Assembly: GCA_021202245.1 (NCBI GenBank)
Contig: JAJQDK010000099.1
Location: 1-13,861, forward strand
DNA length: 13,861 bases
Origin: Clostridiales bacterium
GTDB lineage: Bacteria; Bacillota; Clostridia; Oscillospirales; Acutalibacteraceae
Direction of reading: 5' to 3'
Shown: in pieces, positions 7,965 through 13,861 of the stretch
Numbering within the stretch: the stretch's first letter is position 1
Layout: every line of letters begins with the position of its first letter
The notes under the pieces: model-generated
What the model was told of the DNA's origin: nothing
Databases searched by the model: none
Seen by the model: the letters and a program-made list of their open reading frames with translations, nothing else
Made by a program: the position numbers and the translations under genes

Positions 7965-9443
7965 ATGAAAGAAAGAAATGTATATCAGGATATATCTCAG
8001 CACACCGACGGAGATGTGTATATCGGCGTTGTGGGCCCCGTGAGAACAGGCAAATCCACGTTTATCAAGCGTTTTATGGACTCTCTCGTACTTCCGAATA
8101 TCAAGGATGAAAATATATATAACCGCACGGTAGATGAGCTTCCTCAGTCGTCGGCGGGCAGAACAATTATGACGACAGAGCCCAAGTTTATCCCCGAAGA
8201 GTCTGTTGAAGTCAATCTTGAGGAAAACGCCGCTTTTAAGGTTCGTATGATAGACTGCGTGGGTTATATTGTGAAAAGCGCAATCGGCTACAGCGAAGAG
8301 GACAGTCCGAGAATGGTTAAAACCCCGTGGTTCGACAAGGAAATTCCCTTTGACGATGCAGCGGAAATCGGCACCAAAAAGGTCATTACCGACCATTCAA
8401 CCATAGGTCTTGTCATAACAACCGACGGAACAATAAGCAATATTCCCAGAGAGGATTACATCGAAAGCGAGCAAAGAGTTATAAATGAGCTGAAAGAAAT
8501 CAATAAGCCGTTTATAGTTTTGCTCAACTCCGTTGAACCTCAGTCCGAAAATGCCCGTCAGCTTGCCGATCAAATGTCAAAGGATTATCAGGTGCCCGTT
8601 TTACCCGTCAGCTGTATGGAGCTGAGCGAAAATGAAATTAAGCGCATACTTGCTCAGCTGCTTTTTGAATTTCCGATTCGTGAAATTAAGCTTGATATTC
8701 CCAAGTGGGTGGTTGCTCTTGACAAGGATCACCGCCTGAAGTCGGAAATATTTGAAGCTGTCAAAAGCAGCGCCGAAAATACCGACAAAATACGTCAGGT
8801 ACAGACGGCTGTTCAAAATATGGCTGAGTGCGAATACATTGACAGTGCAAGCCTTTCAAGCCTTGATCTCGGCAGAGGCACCGCCACTGTTTCCATAGGC
8901 ATTGACTCCGGTTTGTTTTACAGGGTCTTGTCTGAGCAAACGGATATTGACATAGAGGACGAGTGTGCATTGCTTAACTGCATCAGAGAGCTTTCGGAAA
9001 AGAAAAAAGAATATGACAAAATTGCCCGTGCCTATGAACAGGTGCAGGAAACCGGCTACGGAATAGTAATGCCCACCATAGATGAGCTGTCGCTTGAAAA
9101 GCCCGAAATAATTAAGCAAAGCGGCAAATACGGCATAAGGCTCAGCGCAAGCGCACCCTCAATTCATATGATGCGCATTAACACAAACACCGAGGTAACT
9201 CCCATAGCCGGCTCTGAGCAGCAGTCAGAGGAGCTGGTGTCTTATTTGCTTAAGGAATTTGAGGAAAATCCGGAAAAAATATGGGAAAGCGATATATTCG
9301 GAAAATCGCTTCACGAGCTTGTAAACGAGGGTCTGCACAACAAGCTCTACAGAATGCCTGCGGACGCACGCAAAAAGGTAGCCGAAACTATAGAAAGAAT
9401 AATTAACGATGGATGCAACGGTCTTATATGTATAATACTTTAA
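7965..9443 (+). CDS. spoIVA: Stage IV sporulation protein A, coat-morphogenetic ATPase
   Basis: SpoIVA binds and hydrolyses ATP and polymerises irreversibly over the outer forespore membrane, forming the base of the spore coat. The product is 492 residues, the length I recall for the B. subtilis protein. The Walker A motif GPVRTGKST is at 24-32 with K30, a Walker B-like MIDCVGY around D97, and the family blocks DELPQSSAGRTIMTTEPKF, TIGLVITTDGTI, TGYGIVMPTIDELSLEKPEI and the C-terminal ERIINDG...LICIIL are all present. The C-terminus is the part that contacts SpoVM in B. subtilis. I choose the ATG at 7965 because GGGAGG (7952-7957) is seven bases upstream; the ATG two codons earlier (7959) is only one base from it. 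It lies 12 bp after sipL, so the two are one operon. No key residue is missing. Confidence 0.97.
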   Translation: MKERNVYQDISQHTDGDVYIGVVGPVRTGKSTFIKRFMDSLVLPNIKDENIYNRTVDELPQSSAGRTIMTTEPKFIPEESVEVNLEENAAFKVRMIDCVGYIVKSAIGYSEEDSPRMVKTPWFDKEIPFDDAAEIGTKKVITDHSTIGLVITTDGTISNIPREDYIESEQRVINELKEINKPFIVLLNSVEPQSENARQLADQMSKDYQVPVLPVSCMELSENEIKRILAQLLFEFPIREIKLDIPKWVVALDKDHRLKSEIFEAVKSSAENTDKIRQVQTAVQNMAECEYIDSASLSSLDLGRGTATVSIGIDSGLFYRVLSEQTDIDIEDECALLNCIRELSEKKKEYDKIARAYEQVQETGYGIVMPTIDELSLEKPEIIKQSGKYGIRLSASAPSIHMMRINTNTEVTPIAGSEQQSEELVSYLLKEFEENPEKIWESDIFGKSLHELVNEGLHNKLYRMPADARKKVAETIERIINDGCNGLICIIL

Positions 9444-9459
9444 TTCTTTGCAGGCAGAC

Positions 9460-9486
9460 AAATATATTTACAAATAAATTTTTTAC
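9460..9486 (+). terminator. Possible weak A/T-only terminator after spoIVA
   Basis: AAATATATTT (9460-9469) can pair, with one mismatch and a two-base loop, with AAATAAATTT (9472-9481), followed by T residues to 9484. The stem is all A-U and the loop is tight, so termination would be inefficient and read-through into the decarboxylase genes is plausible. Confidence 0.25.
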
Positions 9487-9526
9487 AGCATAATAAAAAT
9501 TAGTTATATCAACAAAATAATATTCT

Positions 9527-9598
9527 CCCCATATTTGTTATTGAAAAAACTTGTAATTTAAAGTATAATAAACCTATATGTAAATGACAAATATGGGG
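9527..9598. repeat. 12-bp perfect inverted repeat bracketing a promoter
   Basis: CCCCATATTTGT (9527-9538) and ACAAATATGGGG (9587-9598) are exact reverse complements separated by 48 bp that hold the complete promoter (9541-9569) and the predicted start. The right arm overlaps the ribosome site of the gene at 9607. RNA from this promoter lacks the left arm, so the repeat would act as two DNA operator sites, or as a ribosome-site-masking stem only in RNA read through from spoIVA. Confidence 0.85.
9541..9569 (+). promoter_or_regulatory. Sigma-A promoter of the decarboxylase subunit operon
   Basis: TTGAAA (9541-9546) and TATAAT (9564-9569) are 17 bp apart, an almost perfect consensus. The expected start near 9576 leaves a short leader of about 30 nt. 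The surrounding inverted repeat suggests that this otherwise strong promoter is regulated. Confidence 0.85.
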
Positions 9599-9606
9599 GT
9601 TATTTT

Positions 9607-10041
9607 ATGAATTTTTCCGATGTAGCTTCACTGTTGCATACCGCAGACCTTACTGTGTCTGGAAAGGGAATTGCTTCGGCAAAAGTAATCCTTACAGGTT
9701 TTGTTGTCGTTTTTTCGGTGCTTGTTATTCTTATATTCATTATCAAGATTTACAGCGCAATCGTAAGCAAAGCGCAGCAAACAGGTAAGAAGAAAAAAAT
9801 CAAGGTCAAAGAGCCCGAACAGCCGACAACAGCCAAGACCGAGATCGAGGTTCCCGCTCCGGCTCCTTTGCCTGTCGAAAATGACGGCATACCCGAAGAG
9901 GTGGTGGCGGTTATTTCGGCTGCCGTGGCCACGATGTACGATTCTCCCGAAAAAGCAAAAATAAAAAGCATTAAAAAATCCGGCGGCGGACGTTCTGCGT
10001 GGGCAAATGCCGGTGTTCTTGACAACACACGCCCGTTTTAA
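9607..10041 (+). CDS. OadG-like gamma subunit of a sodium-pumping decarboxylase
   Basis: This 144-residue protein has one membrane helix (about residues 27-52, GFVVVFSVLVILIFIIKIY) and a cytoplasmic tail with a lysine patch (KKKKIKVKEPEQP), a Pro/Ala-rich linker and a C-terminal VLDNTRPF. A single N-terminal helix, charged linker and NTRPF-type end are typical of the gamma/OadG subunit, which helps assemble the pump and holds the carboxyltransferase to the beta subunit. Residues 94-113 (IPEEVVAVISAAVATMYDSP) are the conserved helix seen in many OadG-like proteins. The ribosome site GGGGG (9595-9599) is seven bases upstream and forms part of the inverted repeat. The beta-subunit gene follows 31 bp later. 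The substrate (oxaloacetate, methylmalonyl-CoA or glutaconyl-CoA) cannot be told from this subunit. Confidence 0.85.
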   Translation: MNFSDVASLLHTADLTVSGKGIASAKVILTGFVVVFSVLVILIFIIKIYSAIVSKAQQTGKKKKIKVKEPEQPTTAKTEIEVPAPAPLPVENDGIPEEVVAVISAAVATMYDSPEKAKIKSIKKSGGGRSAWANAGVLDNTRPF

Positions 10042-10072
10042 GGCGTAGATTTTCGGAAAGGACGTGTCATCT

Positions 10073-11311
10073 ATGGAAATTTTACAGGGATTTGTTGACG
10101 CCGTAGGCGGAATTTTGCAAAGCTCGGGTTTATATACGCTCAACTGGCAAAATTATATTATGATTGCAGTTTCAATACTGCTTATGTATCTTGCGATAAA
10201 AAAGCAGTACGAGCCGCTTTTGCTCCTGCCGATAGCTTTCGGAATGTTGCTTGTGAACCTTTATCCGGAAATTATGGCTGCGCCCTCAACCGAGCTGCTT
10301 ACTGCGGCGGAGTGTGAGGCAAAGAGCATTGATACCGCCGGTCATGCGACGACTGTGCTTAACGACGTAACCTATTATCAAAATACAACATACGGCGGAC
10401 TGCTTTACTACTTGTATCAGGGCGTCAAGCTCGGTATTTATCCGCCGCTCATTTTCCTCGGCATCGGCTGTATGACGGACTTCGGTCCCCTCATTGCAAA
10501 TCCGAAGAGCCTTATCCTCGGCGCAGCTGCGCAGATTGGTATTTTCATCACATTTACCGGTGCTATTTTCCTCGGCTTTACCGAAGCTGAGGCGGGCGCA
10601 ATCGGCATCATCGGCGGCGCGGACGGCCCCACGGCTATTTACGTTACAACAAAGCTTGCCCCGCATCTGCTCGGCTCAATCGCTATTGCGGCATATTCAT
10701 ATATGGCTTTGGTTCCTATTATTCAGCCGCCTATTATGAAAGCACTTACAACCAAAAAGGAACGCTCAGTGGTAATGGAGCAGCTTCGCCCCGTTTCCAA
10801 GCTTGAAAAGCTTATGTTCCCCGTTATCGTTGTAATTTTGATTGCAATTTTCCTGCCCGACGCTGCGCCTCTTGTAGGTATGCTTATGCTCGGCAACCTG
10901 TTCAAGGAGTCCGGGGTTGTTGACAGACTTGCAAAGACTGCTCAGAACGAGCTTATGAATATAATCACGATTTTCCTCGGAGTAACAGTCGGCGCCACCG
11001 CTTCCGGCTCAACCTTCCTCACCTTTGACACAATCAAGATTATCCTGCTCGGACTTATTGCTTTCTGTATAGGTACCGCCTTCGGCGTACTTTTCGGAAA
11101 GATTATGTATAAGGCTACCGGCGGAAAGGTAAATCCGCTTATCGGCTCCGCAGGCGTTTCTGCCGTTCCTATGGCGGCGCGTGTAGCTCAGAGAGTAGGT
11201 CAGGAGGAAAATCCCGGCAACTTCCTTTTGATGCACGCTATGGGCCCGAATGTTGCCGGAGTTATCGGTTCTGCTGTTGCAGCCGGCGTAATGATTAACG
11301 TAGTGGGTTAA
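10073..11311 (+). CDS. Sodium ion-translocating decarboxylase beta subunit
   Basis: This multi-pass membrane protein decarboxylates carboxybiotin and couples the reaction to sodium export (OadB, MmdB or GcdB). At 412 residues it has the usual size. About nine to eleven hydrophobic segments are visible, and the signature GGADGPTAIYVTTKLAPHLLG contains D184, which corresponds to the sodium-binding aspartate of this family. Other blocks are GIGCMTDFGPLIANP, GVTVGATASGSTFL, and the C-terminal GSAGVSAVPMAARVAQRVG with HAMGPNVAGVIGSAVAAG. I choose ATG at 10073, ten bases after AAAGGA (10057-10062); a GTG at 10064 is only one base away. It is co-transcribed with the gamma-like gene. No alpha subunit or biotin carrier is in the window, so substrate specificity is open. 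A strong terminator follows. Confidence 0.94.
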   Translation: MEILQGFVDAVGGILQSSGLYTLNWQNYIMIAVSILLMYLAIKKQYEPLLLLPIAFGMLLVNLYPEIMAAPSTELLTAAECEAKSIDTAGHATTVLNDVTYYQNTTYGGLLYYLYQGVKLGIYPPLIFLGIGCMTDFGPLIANPKSLILGAAAQIGIFITFTGAIFLGFTEAEAGAIGIIGGADGPTAIYVTTKLAPHLLGSIAIAAYSYMALVPIIQPPIMKALTTKKERSVVMEQLRPVSKLEKLMFPVIVVILIAIFLPDAAPLVGMLMLGNLFKESGVVDRLAKTAQNELMNIITIFLGVTVGATASGSTFLTFDTIKIILLGLIAFCIGTAFGVLFGKIMYKATGGKVNPLIGSAGVSAVPMAARVAQRVGQEENPGNFLLMHAMGPNVAGVIGSAVAAGVMINVVG

Positions 11312-11378
11312 TCGGCAGATTTACACTTGATTTGAAGCTAAGCGAAATAAGCTTAAAATCAGTTAAAATTAAACCGTA

Positions 11379-11416
11379 AAATAAGAGAAATCGCTTTTTG
11401 ATTTCTCTTATTTTTT
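11379..11416 (+). terminator. Strong intrinsic terminator after the beta-subunit gene
   Basis: A perfect 13-bp stem, AATAAGAGAAATC (11380-11392) with GATTTCTCTTATT (11400-11412), has a seven-base loop and continues into T to 11416. It ends the decarboxylase operon. Confidence 0.9.
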
Positions 11417-11427
11417 CTTTAATTCTT

Positions 11428-11485
11428 TTGCGGAATTATTTGCAGGGCAATGTATAATATAATTTAGTGTAGCAAATTATTTGCA
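11428..11485 (+). promoter_or_regulatory. Promoter region with repeated AATTATTTGCA sites
   Basis: Two overlapping TATAAT elements occur at 11453-11458 and 11458-11463. The best -35 is TTGCGG at 11428-11433 with a long 19-bp spacer. The 11-mer AATTATTTGCA is repeated exactly at 11434-11444 and 11475-11485 (41 bp apart), and the second copy is part of a 13-bp palindrome GCAAAT-T-ATTTGC (11472-11484) just after the expected start. This looks like an operator for a regulator of the following polysaccharide genes. Confidence 0.45.
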
Positions 11486-11506
11486 AATGCATAAAAGGGG
11501 ATTATT

Positions 11507-12167
11507 ATGCCGAAAAATGTTACGGTTCAAAAGATTATAGCTATTCTTTTGCATAGAATTAAATTTATTATTCTCACTACTGTTGTGTGTACCCTGTTGT
11601 TTTTTTGCTTTTTCAAAGCTGTTTATTTCTCCTCAATATTCAACCTCTGCAATGATTTATGTGTAGAACTACAATAACAGCGCCGAAGGCTCCAACAAGG
11701 AAGATCAAAAAATTTACAGCTCCGATATCAGCGGTTCATCGTCACTTGCAAGTATTTGTGTGACTCTTTTTGAAAATTCCGATGAAATCACGGCACTGTA
11801 TAACGGCTGTGCGGTATCTATGGCTGTCAGTGACGGCACCTTCTTTATTACTATTTCCGTGTCGGGCGATGATGCCCAAAAGTGCGCAAATGTTGCAAAC
11901 CAGATTGTCGAAAAATCTATCGAGGTTTTTGATTCGTATTTTGTATACGGACAGATAGGAGAAATCAGGGAAGCGCAAACGCCTGAAAATCCGTACTCGC
12001 CAAACAATGTAAAAAATGCGATGATTGGATTTGCTGTAGGGCTTGCTCTGTCCTGCTTGATTTCAATATTGGTTGAGCTTATTGACACTACCATTAAATC
12101 CGACGATGATATTCAGGAAATGTACGATTTACCGGTATTTGCCGAAATACCTGATTTTGAAGGTTAA
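11507..12167 (+). pseudogene. Wzz/CapA-type polysaccharide chain-length protein, broken as written
   Basis: Members of this family span the membrane twice, set the chain length of surface polysaccharides and activate a partner tyrosine kinase. AGGGG (11496-11500) lies six bases before the ATG at 11507. The first frame encodes an N-terminal membrane helix and then ends after about 50 codons at 11678-11680. Removing one T from the T7 run at 11600-11606 restores the family sequence ISPQYSTSAMIYV, but an amber TAG follows at 11664-11666. After it, the same frame runs to 12167 with the periplasmic part (NYNNSAEGSNKEDQ, DDAQKCANVANQIVEKS), second membrane helix (MIGFAVGLALSCLISILVELI) and cytoplasmic tail DTTIKSDDDIQEMYDLPVFAEIPD. 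The repaired protein would be about 219 residues. The longest ATG-started intact piece is 11760-12167. The frameshift may be a sequencing error, but the amber codon is harder to explain that way. Confidence 0.82.
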
Positions 12168-12181
12168 AGGCGGGAAAAGAT

Positions 12182-12894
12182 ATGAATTTAAAGCGTAATA
12201 ACAGAAAATCCAAAAAAAGAAATGCAAATTCGGTTGAGATTTCAGATAAAGGCAAGTTCGCCATCGTTGAGTCATATAAAACAGCGCGTACAAATATTAT
12301 GTTTTCGCTCTCTGCTACCGACAAAATGTTTTTGCCGTTACAAGCTATTCCAAGGGCGAGGGCAAGAGTACAGTATCCTCAAACCTGGCAATTTCATTTT
12401 CAAAGCTTGAGAAGAAAATCCTTTTGATTGACTGCGATTTAAGACGTCCCAATCTGCACAATATTTTTAAGCTTGACAATACTCAGGGGCTTTCTAATGT
12501 TATCAGTAAAATGGTTGATTTTGATGACTGCGTACACAGGGATGTGCTTACCAACCTTGATGTAATTACAGCCGGTACGGTTCCGCCGAATCCGTCCGAG
12601 CTTATGTGTTCAGCCTCGTTTAATGCTCTTGTAGACCGGCTTTCGCAGGAATATGATTACATCATTATTGACACGCCGCCCTTAGGCGTTGTTGCCGATG
12701 CGCTCCTGCTTAAAAATCTTATTGCCGGCTTTGTTGTTATAATTCGTGAGCGTTCCACCACGCACGGCGATTTGCGCAATTTGCTCGAAAGCGTTAAAAT
12801 GGCTGATTTAAAAATACTCGGCTTAATTGAGGTCGGCTCCACCTTAAGTCAAAAGAAGAGCAAACGAAGCTATTATTACTATCAATACTATTGA
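12182..12894 (+). pseudogene. BY-type tyrosine kinase (CpsD/CapB-like) with a frameshift before the P-loop
   Basis: This is the cytoplasmic autokinase that works with the Wzz-type protein in capsule or exopolysaccharide export. Codons from ATG 12182 give a basic N-terminus and then GKFAIVESYKTARTNIMFSLS, the usual family start. Just before the P-loop the frame changes: with one extra T in the T5 run at 12329-12333 the sequence reads FFAVTSYSKGEGKSTV (Walker A, lysine codon 12364-12366), then LLIDCDLRRPN (Walker A'), YIIIDTPPLGVVADA (Walker B) and a C-terminal tyrosine cluster SYYYYQYY used for autophosphorylation. The repaired protein would be about 237 residues, normal length. As written, the first frame ends in a stop at 12425-12427, and ATG 12424 can only give a fragment without the P-loop. 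It follows the chain-length gene by 14 bp; no other polysaccharide gene is nearby. Confidence 0.88.
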
Positions 12895-12955
12895 TTGAGT
12901 GACATTGATTAAGCGGCAATCGGATAAATAAAAAACAAAAAATCTAAAAATACAA

Positions 12956-13006
12956 ACAGACTTACGAACTTTGTACAAAAAGCACTGCGTAAGTCTGTTG
13001 TTTTTT
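12956..13006 (+). terminator. Intrinsic terminator after the kinase gene
   Basis: An 11-bp perfect stem, ACAGACTTACG (12956-12966) with CGTAAGTCTGT (12988-12998), encloses 21 bases and is followed by TGTTTTTTG. The enclosed loop can form a small inner CTTT/AAAG hairpin. Confidence 0.88.
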
Positions 13007-13015
13007 GTGTATCTG

Positions 13016-13048
13016 AAAATGCAAGTTTAAAAAAAAGACTTGCATTTT
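13016..13048. promoter_or_regulatory. Second hairpin overlapping the next promoter
   Basis: AAAATGCAAGT (13016-13026) and ACTTGCATTTT (13038-13048) form a perfect 11-bp inverted repeat with an A-rich loop. It could be a back-up terminator, but it contains the -35 hexamer TTGCAT (13040-13045) of the aminotransferase promoter in its right arm, so it may also be an operator. Confidence 0.55.
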
Positions 13049-13068
13049 ATCTGCGTATGTAGTACAAT
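13040..13068 (+). promoter_or_regulatory. Sigma-A promoter of the aminotransferase gene
   Basis: TTGCAT (13040-13045) and TACAAT (13063-13068) are separated by 17 bp. The expected start near 13075 gives a leader of about 45 nt before the ribosome site GGAG (13109-13112) at eight bases from the ATG. Confidence 0.75.
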
Positions 13069-13120
13069 ATACAGGTAAAATAAAGTAAATTTTGCAATTA
13101 TTTTAAAAGGAGACGGCAAA

Positions 13121-13861
13121 ATGAACTATTTGAAGTGCGGTAAAGAGCAGATAGAAAAGGAATATTCAACTCTTTTGTCAAAGTACGAGGACGTAAAGGG
13201 AAAGGGCTTGAATTTAAATATGGCAAGGGGAAAGCCCGGAAAAGAACAGCTTGACCTCTCACTGCCTATGCTTGATGTTCTGAAAAGCGATTCCGACTTT
13301 GTGGGCATCGACGCTATGGATTGCCGTAACTACGGCATACTTGAGGGCATAGAAGAGTGCAGAAAGCTTTTCAGCGATATCCTCGGTGTGGATTATCAAA
13401 ACGTAATTGTCGGCGGAAACTCAAGCCTTAATATGATGTTTGATACAATTTCCTGTATGATGACAAAGCCGATTGCTCCCGGCTGCAGGCCGTGGTATGA
13501 GGTTAAAAACAGAAAGTTTTTATGTCCCGCTCCCGGCTACGACCGTCACTTCGGAATAACTCAGTACTATGATTTTGAAATGATTCCCGTACCTATGACC
13601 GAAAACGGCCCCGATATGGATATGATTGAAAGCCTTGTTGCCGAGGACGATTCTATCAAGGGCATATGGTGCGTTCCGAAATACTCAAATCCTCAGGGCA
13701 TTACCTACAGCGATGAAACCGTTAAGCGATTTGCCGCCCTAAAGCCTGCCGCAAAGGATTTCAGAATCATCTGGGATAACGCTTACTGCGTTCATGATAT
13801 AACCGATACTCCCGACACCCTGCTTAATATATTTGACGAGTGCAAAAAGTACGGAAATGAG
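13121..13861 (+). CDS. Aminotransferase, aspartate aminotransferase type Ic-like (5' part)
   Basis: The first 247 codons of a PLP-dependent aminotransferase are present; the reading frame is open to the right edge, so the C-terminus, including the PLP lysine, is outside the window. The family normally has a little over 400 residues. Features that place it in the Asp_aminotransf group (PF12897, bacterial type Ic aspartate aminotransferases) are LNMARGKPGKEQLDLS near residues 32-47, a CRNYG block near 68-72, GGNSSLNMMFD near 98-108, CPAPGYDRHFGI, GIWCVPKYSNPQG with N190, and IIWDNAYCVHD with D219 and Y222, where D219 should hold the PLP pyridine nitrogen. The reaction is transfer of an amino group between an amino acid, probably aspartate, and a 2-oxo acid. 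It has its own promoter and follows a terminator, so it is independent of the kinase gene. Confidence 0.93.
   Translation, partial: MNYLKCGKEQIEKEYSTLLSKYEDVKGKGLNLNMARGKPGKEQLDLSLPMLDVLKSDSDFVGIDAMDCRNYGILEGIEECRKLFSDILGVDYQNVIVGGNSSLNMMFDTISCMMTKPIAPGCRPWYEVKNRKFLCPAPGYDRHFGITQYYDFEMIPVPMTENGPDMDMIESLVAEDDSIKGIWCVPKYSNPQGITYSDETVKRFAALKPAAKDFRIIWDNAYCVHDITDTPDTLLNIFDECKKYGNE

Overview
The window looks like a chromosomal segment of an endospore-forming, moderately low-GC member of the Clostridia, most like Ruminococcus and its relatives in the Oscillospiraceae. This rests on spore-coat genes found only in endospore formers, a secreted cohesin-like/dockerin protein with Thr/Ala/Glu-rich linkers typical of gut fibre- or starch-degrading ruminococci, AGGAGG-type ribosome sites and strong sigma-A promoters. 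The species cannot be fixed from the sequence.

Layout. From 166 to 1393 a perfect-consensus promoter drives inorganic pyrophosphatase (ppa) and a hexapeptide sugar O-acetyltransferase; a hairpin terminator lies between them and a small four-cysteine protein on the minus strand (1463-1669). From 1838 to 3656 a pgeF/YfiH gene converges on an RluA-type pseudouridine synthase. From 3813 to 4045 there are two very small genes: a 47-residue hydrophobic protein, then a 28-residue protein that I identify as SpoVM. A strong terminator, a new promoter and a folded leader lead into a large secreted protein (4285-6239) with a carbohydrate-binding-like module, a cohesin-like module and a C-terminal dockerin. 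Its signal peptide is out of frame with its ATG by one base. sipL and spoIVA follow as an operon (6420-9443).

From 9541 to 11311 a promoter bracketed by a 12-bp perfect inverted repeat drives the gamma-like and beta subunits of a sodium-pumping decarboxylase; no alpha or biotin-carrier gene is present. From 11507 to 12894 lie a Wzz-type polysaccharide chain-length regulator (frameshift plus amber stop) and a BY-family tyrosine kinase (frameshift just before its P-loop), both broken as written. A terminator and a new promoter then lead into a type Ic-like aminotransferase that runs off the right edge.

How the genes connect. SpoVM, SpoIVA and SipL are the known base layer of the spore coat: SpoVM marks the curved forespore membrane, the SpoIVA ATPase polymerises on it, and SipL binds SpoIVA. 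All three lie within about 5.5 kb, separated only by the dockerin gene. The most useful results here are the spoVM identification with its tiny upstream partner, the unexplained leader RNA of the dockerin gene, the inverted repeat around the decarboxylase promoter, and three probable single-base indels that all fall in A or T runs, which may be assembly errors rather than biology.
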